A stretch of 42,602 nt of DNA. Origin: Chara braunii (taxonomy: Eukaryota > Streptophyta > Charophyceae > Charales > Characeae). The translations under genes and the position numbers were made by a program. The notes below the pieces were generated by a model, which was given only the letters and a program-made list of their open reading frames with translations, was not told the DNA's origin and ran no database searches. This document shows positions 20,141 through 29,455 of this stretch, piece by piece. The number at the start of each line of letters is the position of its first letter. The first letter of the stretch is position 1. The stretch spans positions 1,378,190 through 1,420,791 of the forward strand of contig BFEA01000388.1 in assembly GCA_003427395.1 (NCBI GenBank), given 5' to 3'.

Positions 20141-20490
20141 GCTGGGAGAAACTGAAGGAAACAAAATAAGTGAAGTGGGAGAAGGGAAGACGAGAGGGGT
20201 CAGGGAGCCTTAGAGCACTCTACCGCTTTACACAGTTGACCACCTTTTTGTAATTTGCTCCTCCTTCTTGACTTCTCCCTTCCTGCTTCGCTTCTTCCTG
20301 AGATAACTTATGATGGAGTAGATACCTCAATGCCCCATCTGAGTCGTATTGTCGAATGTCTCTGCATGCACAATAACTCAAATGCCCTACGAAGGTGACA
20401 CGTGGTTCCCGTCCTCACGTTCCCCTTAACAATGATAGCAGTGGTAGGGAGAAAAAAGAATCTGGCGAGCTCGCACTATCCTGCTTACTG

Positions 20491-20646
20491 ATCCCCTTCG
20501 AGTGCGCGATGGTACGCACGTACTTAATAATCCCCTTCAAGTGCGCGATGGTACTCCCTCTTGTATGCCCAATCGCAACATTTCTCCCAATCATACGATC
20601 TTCGTAAAAGAGAAATGAGAGTATAGCATTCCCGTTCAAGTGCGCC
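20491..20646. repeat. Short tandem repeat beside the Penelope-like element
   Basis: ATCCCCTTCGAGTGCGCGAT recurs as AATCCCCTTCAAGTGCGCGAT 38-39 bases later (20491 and 20529), each followed by GGTAC. A third partial copy, CCCGTTCAAGTGCGCC, lies at 20631-20646, immediately before the left terminal repeat. Confidence 0.7.
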
Positions 20647-20735
20647 TTACGACCTGTTGATCTGATTGGTCTCTGGAAGAAACTTTTGTATATGGCACCC
20701 TTCTCTCTATGAGGGCGTTTTTTTTCCAAGCTACG

Positions 20736-20738
<3 letters not shown>

Positions 20739-20768
<30 letters not shown>

Positions 20769-21094
20769 AACACAACTGAAGTCATGAGGAATGGTGATAA
20801 GAGCAACCATTCCTAATCACCCAGTTGAGACTCCAGTCTATTGGTGGGGAGTATCACCTAATGAAAATCGGGTTTGACGTCCCTTATACAGAAAAATGTC
20901 TAGTATTACAACTTGATAAGAGTCAAAAGGATCAAGTTTTAACCACCTCTTCAGTCCTGATCAGACCGCCATATAGGACAAGCACCTCTATCAGTTCTAA
21001 CCCTCCTGATGATGAGGAATCATTCTTCATTATCTGACCCTCCGCCACCAAACCATTGAGGTTCTACTAAAGCTAACTTCGAGGGAGGGAACAG
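20739..21094 (-). mobile_element. LINE-tail retroposon, 356 bp, in the left repeat
   Basis: Comparison with the right terminal repeat shows an insertion starting in poly(T) after CCAAGCTAC and ending before GAGCTACTGG. AGCTAC on both sides is the target duplication. On the minus strand it ends with the conserved tail and poly(A). Upstream sequence (ACCTCTTCAGTCCTGATCAG) also matches the LINE A 3'UTR (CCTCTTCAGCCACGAACTG). It is therefore a 5'-truncated LINE copy or a SINE sharing the LINE tail. No clear A or B box is visible. Confidence 0.75.
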
Positions 21095-21420
21095 TTTCCG
21101 AGCTACTGGTTCCAGTCTGGCGATTGACAAATATTTTCTTCGGAGATTTTACGGGTTCCAATACCTGGGTGTTATTGTGTACGGACGCGCTTGATTTGTG
21201 ACTCGCGAGTTCTAATCTCGGGGTCATTGGTATCCTACGGGTTGAAGTCCCGGTCTCTTGAGGTACCTGTTGTTCTTTTTCTGTGGACTGTTGGGTGCCA
21301 GTCCCGGAGTCAGTAGTGGGTTTTGCATTTTCGGCAGTCGGACAGACATGTTCTGATTCGTAACTTTCTAACGTTCGTTGATCTTCGATGAGATTTACTG
21401 TAATGTTTTAGAACACAGGA

Positions 21421-21428
21421 TATAAATA
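21421..21428 (+). promoter_or_regulatory. TATA box in left terminal repeat
   Basis: TATAAATA followed by GATGATGTCTGCATCTG, conserved in the right repeat at 26965-26972. A Pol II start about 30 bases downstream would fall just before the hammerhead core. Confidence 0.55.
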
Positions 21429-21460
21429 GATGATGTCTGCATCTGTTAGGCACCTCACGA

Positions 21461-21523
21461 CCGACCAAGACCCCTGATGAGTCGCCGGTGGCAGTCGACC
21501 GAAACTAATCGGGTTGTTACCGC
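21461..21523 (+). ncRNA. Hammerhead ribozyme-like motif, left repeat
   Basis: CTGATGA (21474-21480) and GAAAC (21501-21505) frame a putative stem II made from GTCG and CGAC. One extra C sits between the stem and GAAA and must bulge. After GAAA, CTAATC places an AUC cleavage triplet at 21508-21510. Upstream ACCC (21470-21473) pairs with GGGT (21511-21514) as stem I, and a G opposite T (here) or C (right copy) keeps the next pair. Stem III would be very short, as described for hammerheads of Penelope-like elements. The core is clear; activity is unproven because of the bulge. Confidence 0.65.
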
Positions 21524-21571
21524 CTGATCTTCATTGTATACTTTTCAAGTCCCGTTCGGGAGACATTTTTT

Positions 21572-22130
21572 ATCCGGTGGCAGCAGGTTGCAGGTTCGAT
21601 GCCTGGAGGGATCGATTGCGATTTTCAGATATTAGAGTTCACGCTTGGAGGCAATGATTAAAAAATGAGCTTCAGTGCAGCATGCTTTGAGCTCCCTGGA
21701 AATTATACCCGGGTTGGTCGGCATGCAAAACCCCCTNCGCTTGGAGGCAATGATTAAAAAATGAGCTTCAGTGCAGCATGCTTTGAGCTCCCTGGAAATT
21801 ATACCCGGGTTGGTCGGCATGCAAAACCCCCTTAAGCTACGGCTTGAGGGGTACTTACTTGGTTGATGTGACTGGGTACACCGGGTCATGGTTGTATGTG
21901 ATGTACTGACCATGCTGGGGTGGGGTTAAGTGCTCATCTCGGGCCTTAACTTTCATTCCAGCTCACTTTACCTTGTGGGAAGCATTCTGATTTTCAATCA
22001 GCAGGTTGCAGGTTCGATGCCTGGAGGGAGCGATTGNCAATCAGCAGGTTGCAGGTTCGATGCCTGGAGGGAGCGATTGCGATTTTCAGATATTGGAGTT
22101 CGCGCTTGGAGGCAATGATTAAAAAATGAG
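21572..22130. repeat. Duplicated block interrupting the left repeat
   Basis: GCAGGTTGCAGGTTCGATGC followed by GATTTTCAGATATT and CGCTTGGAGGCAATGATT occurs near 21586 and again near 22003-22110, with different sequence between. Exact copies also sit on each side of single N bases at 21737 and 22037 (about 95 and 48 bases), which looks like unresolved contig overlap. GGTTCGATGCC fits a Pol III B box, but no A box lies at the right distance. It replaces the CT-rich part of the right repeat (27180-27235). Confidence 0.65.
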
Positions 22131-22543
22131 CTCTTCATCTTTCTCCTTTTTGCCTCTCTCGAATGCAATTTGGTGTGAATTTTTGACGGTTGTTGATGCT
22201 TATACTCGTGGTAATCGCACTCGTTGGATCACACTTCTTTTCACGGAGTAACCGGCGTAGAGGTTAGATTACGTTACGAGTGGCTTCGCATTTGCCGGTG
22301 ACACGCAATGATGGCTTCTACTTCAAGTGTACGCACTTGTTACACATAAGACTGGTTCGACGAACGTGAACCACAATTATGCCGTAGCTTCTTGTCAGAC
22401 TCCCATTCTTACTTTACGAGCCCCTCCCACCTCCTTTCCTCTGCTTCCGCCTCCTCCTCCTCCTCCTCCTCCTCCTCCTCCCTCTTCTCAACCGACAGTT
22501 GGAGTAACAACTGTTAGTACAAACGGTCAATACTCCAAAGGTA

Positions 22544-23600
22544 GTGGGTGGTTCAATACTAATCAGAGGGTTATTGCAAAAAGAGCAGAAGCAGAAAAAG
22601 GCGATGGAAGATGGAGAACGAAGATTGAACGACAAAAAGGACAGGGAAGCATTTAATAAGGAACTGCATGATGCGATGAACGGTTGGTTAGACAGTATGT
22701 TTGAAGCAGTGCGTGGGCAGAAGCAGAACGGTGCAGTGGAGGAACAAAAACTTGAGAAGTTATTGAAAGAGGTGCAGATGCTGCGGTTAGCTCAGAACTC
22801 GGTGGCAAAAAATGATGGCGCGTCGACCAGCCGACCGGTAGTCAGGGATGATGCCTTGCTTGCCAAGGTCATGCAGGAGCACGAAGAGATGAAGGCGAAA
22901 TTGGAGTCTGTGGCGGCAGCCAACAAGCGAGTTGAAACGTTAGAAGCAACGCCGAAATCAATCAAATAGCAACATGAGGCTGCGGTTCAAGAAGCGGAGG
23001 ATTGGAAAAGAGAGGCGCTTAGAACAGACAACAAACGCAGCCGATTGGCGACTGCACCATCATCACATATGAAGATGCCCTCTGCGACACCACGGAAGCC
23101 GGCTAGTGAGAAGTCTTTTGTTGATCCTACTCAACTTGCTCAATTGCATACACTGGAGGTCAATGCACTACAAGAATTGAACCGAAGACGAGAGGCTGAA
23201 CAAGAAAATGCTAGGCTTAAAGAAGAATTGGCTAAACGAGAGGCGGAGCTGTTAGCACCGAAGTCAGTGTTCCACCAACGGTTGGATGCTGCAGGAGGTT
23301 CTACCATGAAGACCGGACGTGGAAAGAAGAAGATGGGTGACCTTGACGAGGCAAGTCGGGAGAACGAACGTAAAACCTTTATCCGAGAAGCGAGAAAAAA
23401 ATTGGCGAACAAGAAGAAAGATGACTAGGTGGAAATTTGCATGAAAGAAGGGGTTAAATACAATGCTATACCCAAGATGATCACAGAGATCATCGAACGA
23501 CGGGTGGAAAAGGCTTTCAGCAAAAAAGCGGCAGTCCAAGAAATCTCGGAGGATGTTTGCAAAGACGATGGCAAGGATGATGGGAGGGACGCTGTTGATT
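22544..23600 (+). pseudogene. Coiled-coil N-terminal region of the element
   Basis: Frame 2 is open in pieces (22544-22969, 23045-23428, about 23429-23605) separated by single stops. The sequence is highly charged with heptad-like stretches (EEQKLEKLLKEVQMLRLAQN, RRREAEQENARLKEELAKRE), followed by RENERKTFIREARKKLANKK and EGVKYNAIPKMI. I expect dimerisation or RNA-binding roles but no domain is identifiable. All pieces share the frame of the GIY-YIG segment, so this was probably one long ORF. The style recalls predicted proteins of the alga Chara, from memory only. Confidence 0.6.
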
Positions 23601-23815
23601 CTTAGGGTCCCTCCCGAGTGCGACGCACTTGTGGTCATTAGCTGATGTTTGTTCCGCTCTCGCTCTTCTGTCAGTAAGCTGAGGAATAGGGAGGTCGATG
23701 CTCTGTTCCGAGTAGTGGTGGTTGGTTTGATTCTTGGTGGACTGATTCCCTGGCGTCTAAACTTTCTTCTTGCATTCTGAAGTGGTGGATTGATGGGGAG
23801 ATTGTTAGGGGCCCA

Positions 23816-24244
23816 TTGGTTTATGTTCTTGTGTCCCCTTGGTGTCGACATCTGTATGTGGGGAGTACATCTAGGGATCTGGGGACACGGTGGGCTGAGC
23901 ATGTGTACAGGGCACATAGTGAATCCTTAATTAATAAGGGAGGAAGAAATGAACGGCTATATTATTGGTTACATCGCTGTGGTGCTGAGAAGTATGTCGA
24001 TATACCAATCTGTAGATGTGCTGCTGAAGATCTTGAAGAAACTGAAAGATTTTATATCATGCTTTTTTCACCGGCTCTGAATTCCAAAGACAAACCTAAG
24101 AAAAGTAAGAAAATACGATTGGGTAAGAGAGAAAGACGATGTGGGAATAAGAAAAGTGAAATTGTTTCGTCATGCATGTCTCATTCTTCTTCTGTTTTGC
24201 ATTTCTACTCTTCCTGTGGTGTAGCATCGTTTAGCCTTATTTGA
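23816..24244 (+). pseudogene. GIY-YIG endonuclease domain of the element
   Basis: The segment starts VYVLVSPWCRHLYVGSTS, the GIY (VYVL) and YIG (YVG, residues 14-16) signatures. It continues with LGTRWAEH (conserved Arg 25 and Glu-His 28-29), LYYWLHRCG, and ETERFYIMLFSPALN (Glu 77 and the closing L-N). This is the complete GIY-YIG core of about 90 residues. The Met at 23816 is probably not the true start, because the domain begins almost at once and the same frame upstream has stops. A basic tail follows. In Penelope-like elements this nuclease nicks target DNA; here it lies N-terminal to the RT. Catalytic residues look intact. Confidence 0.82.
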
Positions 24245-24390
24245 ATTCTCAATTATTGTCGGGATCACTCGATCGACCGTGTAGTCTTTGTCTGTCATGG
24301 TAGTCCGCTATTACTCGACAAGTGGAAGGTATTGAGGCGTTGCTATGGATCATCAGTTATTTCTTGTAACAATGATAGAGATCAGTTGAG

Positions 24391-25227
24391 GTGTCCGTTG
24401 TGGTTTTTGAGACTATAGTTCCCTTCTGTAAGAAATCGCTGGCACTCAAGCCCACTCTTGCTTGCCTGCGTAGTTACTCTGCTTCACGTTGGCAACTTGT
24501 CTCAGGGGAATTTCATGATTTGGTCTACGCTTTCTCGGCAGTTTGCTGTTTTCAAGAAAAAAAAACTCGATGTAGGCTGCGGACGATTCTATCGAAGGTT
24601 GTTGTTCAGTTGTTTGGGGTTCACGTACATCAGAGGCTGGTTGTCCGTGTGGTTTACAATGACAGATATTGTAAGACGGCTATTCGAAGCGTTTGTGCTC
24701 AATTGGTCCACAGATTGGGCATCGAACCAGCATGGATGGATATGGTGATTAGGCGAATGCAGGTGGTGTGGTGTAGAAATAGAACCGTGGGGGACTTGAT
24801 ACCTAACTTTCAGACAGTGGCAAGGAATGGAGACTTCAGTTGTTGTTGCCAAAATACTGAGATATTATTCCCTCGGGTTAATGGGCATGTCGCTTTTCGA
24901 GTCAGTTCCTTTGCTTTACCGTTGCGGCCATCAATCGATCAACTGGTTGCTCGTCTCAGAAGTCAAATTGTAAGATCCTTTCAATCGGTTGATTGCTTCC
25001 CTTCTTTGAGTAGGGATGCACTGGATGATGTTCCTCTTAACTCCTGTATTTTGGACAGGTCTTCCGTTGAGTCATCTTGCTTGGTGTGTTCGGAGTTTTC
25101 AGAGGAAGTGGTCAGTCAGCAGTTGAAGAAGTTAAGTGGTTTGGTTTGTTCTCCGTTGGATCATAATCCCGGAGATAAGTTTATTTGTTGTCCTGTTGTC
25201 TACGACAAAGGCATAAAGAAACTTTAA
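24391..25227 (+). pseudogene. Region before RT in the Penelope-like element
   Basis: A 278-residue frame (frame 1, shifted from the GIY-YIG frame) ends with LSGLVCSPLDHNPGDKFICC and PVVYDKGIKKL. This matches the block that precedes RT motif 1 in Penelope-like elements (L-D-x-N-P-G...C-P...Y). Upstream lie CCCQN and GHVAFRV, a possible metal-binding CxC patch. The start is a convention; the protein should be continuous with the nuclease before it. Stops around 24245-24390 and the frame change separate them. Confidence 0.6.
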
Positions 25228-25257
25228 CTTTTCCTAGATAACTGTTCGTTTTTCCCA

Positions 25258-26480
25258 ATGACAGCGTCCGAAGCTGGGTTGTTGTCGATATACAAAAAGC
25301 ACTATGACGAGAAGAAGTTCTCTGCGTTTGGGAAATGGAACAGCAAAGGAAGGACTGGCAATGCTTATTGCTTATCGAAGCACAAAGATGTCAGCCGGTG
25401 GTGTCCAGTTCGCCCTTCGCATTCCGATGGTTCTGTCGTGGGTGGAAGACGAGTTGCAATGGCTATCAATTTTCTACTATGGAAGCTCCCCGAGAAGATG
25501 ACTTCAATTTGAGATGCACTGCGGATGTGATGAAGAGGATTACGGGTATCAATGAAGAGTTGGCGAAAGACGAGTCATTGGTTGGTGGGTCTTTCAACGT
25601 CAAGGAGATGTTTTCTAACTTACCGCATCCCTCCATTCTCCGAGTTGTTAGGTGGGTGCTGGATTATTGGACGAGTGAAGGTTTTGCTGCAGTTCTGGTT
25701 GGTGCCCATGGCAAGGCGGTTAGGCTGACACGTGGCAAGGGAGAACCTGGTTGGGTTTGACTTAATTTTTCGAAGATTATGGCTCTTGTACAGTTTGAGC
25801 TCGACAACACATATGATGGTTTCTGGCCAGTTGTTTCGGCAGGCTGTGGGTATTCCTATGGGAAAAACCATGAGTCCTGCTCTTGCTTGTTTGCTCTGTG
25901 CGTTTCACGAGTTCAACTTTCTGTCTTCTTTGAAAAAGGAAAAAGGTTGCTAGTGCACGGATGCAGAATTGTTGATTATGTGTCCTTTTTTGTCAAATTT
26001 CGCCTCTTTGATTTCAATTCAAGGCTGGTAGCGGAACAGATCATGAAGAACTTTCGCTCATGTTACGATGAGGCGTTGGTTCTGGAGCAGACAAACGTGT
26101 CAGGGGAATGGAATTTTATTGGATGTGTGCTAGCGATTTTGGAGAATCTGTGCAGGGTGGCATGTATGGCGAAGCTTAAGAATCAGATGTGTAAGGTTAA
26201 CGGTCCATTGACTTTTCAATGCATTCAGGATTATCCTTCCTTCTCTGGCAAGCAACAGAAGCTTGCGGTTATTGGTTCTTTCCTCCATCGAGCCAGGACG
26301 TTTACTTCAATTGCCAGGCTGGAATTGCCTTTCTTGTTCATGTTGAAACATGTGTTATGGTTACGCGGTTACCCTGACAATTTTTTTTATAGAGCTTTGA
26401 CTAATTTTTCAAGGATATTCGCTCATTGTTGGGACCACTGGCTCCCCATCCTCACCAACAGGGGTCGTCTGATGAGTTGA
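25258..26480 (+). pseudogene. Penelope-type reverse transcriptase
   Basis: Three frames alternate. Frame 3 (to 25760) has FNVKEMFSNLPH, motif A with the Asp replaced by Asn. Frame 1 (to 25953) has FRQAVGIPMGKTMSPALAC, motif B. Frame 3 (25779-26480) has RIVDYVSFF, motif C, where the second Asp of the DD pair is Tyr (TAT at 25977-25979), followed by the thumb signature QQKLAVIGSFLHRARTFTS and LRGYPDNFF. The V/I-P-M-G-x-x-M-S-P block and GYP thumb identify a Penelope-like RT, related to telomerase. At least two frameshifts are present and both Asp motifs are damaged, so it is inactive. Confidence 0.82.
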
Positions 26481-26964
26481 TGAGTTGATGTTGCAGCTAC
26501 AGCTGACGTTATGCCCGGTGGTATTATCAGTTTGGTCTGTTTTTTTGGCAACGTTGAGTTGTGAGGTCGATGGTTGTAGGTGAGGCACCTGTTGATCTGA
26601 TTGGTCTCTGGAAGAAACTTTTGTATATGGGACCCTTCTTTCTATGAGGTCACTTTTTTTCTGAGCTACAGGTTCCAGTCTCGCAGTTGACGAATGTTTT
26701 CTTCGGAGTATTTACGGGTTCCAATACTGGGGTGTTATTGTGTACAGACACACTTCATTTGTGACTCACGGGTTCCAGTACCGGGGTCGTTGTATGTTTT
26801 CTTCTAGGTATCCTACGGGTTGAAGTCCCGGTCCCTTGAGGTACCTGTTGTTCTTTTTCTATGGACTGCGGGGTGCCAGTCCTGGAGTCACGTCTTCTGA
26901 TTAGTCACTTTCTAAGGTCCGTTGACCTTCGATGAGATTTACTGTAATTTTTTAGAACACAGGA

Positions 26965-26972
26965 TATAAATA
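26965..26972 (+). promoter_or_regulatory. TATA box in right terminal repeat
   Basis: TATAAATA conserved with 21421-21428, in the same spacing to the first CTGATGAG downstream apart from a short CATCTCAG duplication. Confidence 0.5.
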
Positions 26973-27007
26973 GATGATGTCTGCATCTCAGCATCTGTTA
27001 GGCACCT

Positions 27008-27125
27008 CACGACTGACCAAGACCCCTGATGAGTCGCCGGTGGCGGCCGACCGAAACCTCACGACCGACCAAGACCCCTGATGAGTCGCCGGTGGCGGCC
27101 GGCCGAAACTAGTCGGGTCATTACC
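27008..27125 (+). ncRNA. Tandem hammerhead-like motifs, right repeat
   Basis: A 57-bp segment is repeated: CTCACGACYGACCAAGACCC plus CTGATGAGTCGCC...CGAAAC occurs at about 27007-27056 and 27058-27109. The first copy has the CTGATGA and GAAAC cores but runs straight into the second without a TAGTC cleavage side. The second is complete, with GAAACTAGTC (27105-27114) and GGGTC pairing GACCC as stem I. Stem II reads GTCG against CGGC with one G-T pair and the same extra C as in the left copy. Paired changes (T to C opposite G in stem I) are compatible with conserved structure. Confidence 0.6.
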
Positions 27126-27340
27126 GCCTGATCTTCATTGTATACTTTTTCAAGTCGTGTTCGAGAGACATTTTTTATCCTGGTGTTCTTTCTTCTTGCT
27201 CTTGCTTCTTCTTCTTTCTTCTGTCTCCTATATCTCTTCATCTTTCTCTTTTCTGCCTCTCTCGAATGCAATTTGGTGTGGACTTTTTACGGTTGTTGAT
27301 GCTTATACCTGTGGTAATCACACTCGTTGGATATCACACA

Positions 27341-28490
27341 TCACACACACCAGCCCTGGTGCTTGTCACTGCTCTCTGGTCCAAGTTGCCCTCAATACTG
27401 GTAGGGTGATGGTCTTGAGTGCTGGTCACAATGAGGTAGGATAGTAGGGACAGGGGGTGCGCTGGGAGTATTAACATGGGGATGGGTAGGGTAGGTGGCC
27501 TACCCTGTCAGGACAACCATTGGCTGTCGCTACCAGCAATCACCGCGGGTCTGGTCCTAGGCCTCTACAACACCCTGGGCTTTTATAAATAAAATAAAAT
27601 AAAGAAGAAGAAGAAGAAGACATGGACACACCTATGTCAATGCAGGCACAAAGTATAATGGAGACGAAACACCAGTTTTCGGATGAGTGGCTAGGGCCCA
27701 GGAAAATGATGGCCTACATAACTGGCTCCCAGTTGCGATGGAAGAACTGCTGGAAAGACGAGCGATCACGGCATTATCACCCTGCATCATTCTTTTTTCG
27801 CTCCCCACTCAGCTACCCCCCCCCCCCCCCTTTCTTTTATGCTGATACCACCTGAACCCTTCTCCCCGCCCAATACGCAGTCAGCCAGCCGCATATGAGC
27901 CAAGATCTCTTCTTCCTCCTCCCCCCACTGTCGCAGAAAAAGCAAGTTAAACCACCAGTACTTGGCCCAACTATCGGCCGTGGAAAAAAAAAATAAGTAG
28001 AAACGTTTCTAGTTGGATGAACTTGGGCGCTCCTGTAGTGGCCCGTATGTTTCCTAAAATCGTGGCTTGTTAACGGGCACCACTCTAGGAAGTACTGCAG
28101 TGGTTTAAGATTGCATCATTGCACTTAATACTGTTATAATGACAGGGTATTATGTTGGGGAGAATAAGATAGAGCCCAGTCAGAATGCACTTGTGCCCTG
28201 CATAGTCTGCTCATCCACCTGCAGATCATCCACTCTGACATCTGAGCATCAAGGGAGGCATTCTGACGGAGCTAAATTTGACATTTACGAACTTGAGCAG
28301 CTGTTTATGTAACGCCCCTTCCGAAACATCAAACTATTAAAATTGAAAATTCAGATATTATGCCGCAGGTCCAGAGCAGGGGAGGCTTCCGTCACTTTTT
28401 TCCTGGCAAACTCTCCCATTTCTCTAGCTCCTCTTCCCATCCATTCCTACTTGTACTCCTTCCTTTCCTAGACCATTTTTTTTGGTGTGT
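27341..28490. other. Non-coding stretch after the Penelope-like element
   Basis: Includes an A/T-rich end with (AAAT) and (AAG)n at 27585-27620 that may be a retroposon tail, a C run at 27818-27830, and TTAAACCACCAGTAC at 27947-27961 matching the TIR of the 2661-3502 element. No gene is supported. Confidence 0.4.
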
Positions 28491-28506
28491 GTGGGGGGGG
28501 GGAGGA

Positions 28507-28705
28507 GGGGGGGGAACTATGCGGGAGTCACAAAAACGAGTTATAATTGCAGTATGGGCCAAGATACAGTCTCGAATTGCAGTTCGGGCAATGTATACCA
28601 CCCAGCTTTCTAGCCAGGTAGGGTGCCCGAAGTGCAATTGCAAACTGTATCTTGCCCCATAGTGCAATTATAACTCATTTTTGTGACTCTACAAAAGTTA
28701 CCCCC
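28507..28705. mobile_element. Palindromic MITE, copy 2
   Basis: Same family as 2421-2625. The arms GAGTCACAAAAACGAGTTAT and ATAACTCATTTTTGTGACTC, AGTATGGG and CCCCATAG, and TTCGGGCA and TGCCCGAA are inverted. The ends are a G-rich run and a C run (GTTACCCCC). This copy is closer to a perfect palindrome than copy 1 and may be younger. Confidence 0.82.
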
Positions 28706-28985
28706 TTTTTTTTTCTGAATCGTCATAATTGGGAAGCCCACTTACCGGGGTGATATCCCCAATATCCTTCCCTAGACTTTATAATGCCTTAGAGCATGAT
28801 GATATGAAAGTAGAAAAGGAGAATGAAAAGGGGTTCGTATTCGTCTCTTTATATGTGGTCGGGATTTTCTTCTGACATCCTGTTTTCTTGAGTGGGATCG
28901 GAGAGTGTCGCTCCGCAGGTGCTTCATCATTGAGGTCAGTGAAGATCCCATTGCAAAGCGAAATGCAGATGAGAGGATTGGTGTA

Positions 28986-29235
28986 CCCTAAATCGCGAGG
29001 AGGCTGGTGGGTTCTGCGGTGTCTTTGGCCCCTGCCGCGCGGGTGGTAGGGCATTTGCGCAGGTTAGCGAAATCGCCTTCATGGTGGGAGTTGGTGGTTT
29101 CGGTAGGTGATTGTCGGTGGTGGTGCGATCCGCTCTAAATCGCGAGGAGGTGGGTGGGTCTTTGCGGGGTCTGAGTCTGCGGTTGGGGGGCCGGCAACCC
29201 AGAGCTCTGCTGCACGGGAGGTAGGGCGGACACAC
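28986..29235. repeat. Tandem duplication, period about 144 bp
   Basis: CTAAATCGCGAGGAGG...GGTGGGT opens both halves (28988 and 29133), and a GCACGGGAGGTAGGGCGGA or GCGCGGGTGGTAGGGCATT block closes them. The copies are diverged. No coding motif. Confidence 0.65.
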
Positions 29236-29308
29236 AGGGTTTGGTGTTTAACAGAGGATGGGCGATTTTGTTACTGAGTTGCGTACAATTAGGGTTTTTG
29301 CATAGTCT

Positions 29309-29455
29309 TTTTTTTTTATTTTTTATAAATGAACAACCCGAGCAGTTACTGGGGGTGCTGATAGGAGCAGACACCCCCAGCACCTTCGGGGAGGCTCCAT
29401 CTATTGGTGCGGAGCAGCACCTGCTGAAAATCGGGTCCAGCGTCCCTGTAGTGTA
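29309..29455 (-). repeat. LINE 3'-tail repeat, copy 4
   Basis: T run (29309-29320) then GGGGGTGCTGATAGGAGCAG and ACACCCCCAGCACC, which pair as a stem-loop. GGCTCCATCTATTGGTGCGG and CTGCTGAAAATCGGGTCCAG follow. It is one of the best-conserved copies and probably the 3' end of LINE B. Confidence 0.75.

Larger units (their letters stand above)
20652..22236 (+). repeat. Left terminal repeat of the Penelope-like element
   Basis: Starts ACCTGTTGATCTGATTGG as at 26587 and ends near ...CACTCGTTGGAT. The alignment with the right repeat is near-continuous but broken by two insertions: a LINE-tail retroposon (20739-21094) and a block at about 21572-22130 holding internal duplications. Without them the repeat is about 0.7 kb. 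Shared landmarks include TTTTCTTCGGAG, GTGTTATTGTGTAC, TACGGGTTGAAGTCCCGGTC, TATAAATAGATGATG, the ribozyme core, and CTCTCTCGAATGCAATTTGG. Confidence 0.85.
20652..27340 (+). mobile_element. Penelope-like element with N-terminal GIY-YIG
   Basis: Direct terminal repeats (left 20652-22236, interrupted; right 26587-27340) flank a plus-strand coding region: coiled-coil segments, GIY-YIG nuclease (23816-24120), a middle region with a CxC motif, and an RT with Penelope-type motifs ending near 26480. The nuclease precedes the RT, the permuted order known for the Chlamys/Naiad branch found in green algae, protists and invertebrates. Each terminal repeat holds a TATA box and a hammerhead-like core. Direct pseudo-LTRs and hammerhead ribozymes are established traits of Penelope-like elements. 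Frameshifts and a lost catalytic Asp make this copy inactive. Confidence 0.82.
26587..27340 (+). repeat. Right terminal repeat of the Penelope-like element
   Basis: Direct copy of the left repeat without the two insertions, about 754 bp. It contains the TATA box (26965-26972), a duplicated ribozyme segment, a CT/CTT-rich tract (27185-27240), and CTCTCTCGAATGCAATTTGG. It begins about 107 bases after the RT stop. The shared sequence fades after ACACTCGTTGGAT. Confidence 0.85.

Noticed and set aside
20739-21094. Classical tRNA-derived SINE
   Set aside because: No convincing A and B boxes in the head; its upstream part resembles the LINE A 3'UTR, so a truncated LINE copy is equally likely.
21586-21600. 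tRNA gene from the B-box-like GGTTCGATGCC
   Set aside because: The only A-box-like sequence lies about 5 bases away, far too close, and no tRNA fold is possible.
23264-23917. 217-residue minus-strand ORF
   Set aside because: It is antisense to the coiled-coil and GIY-YIG frames of the Penelope-like element and has no motif of its own.
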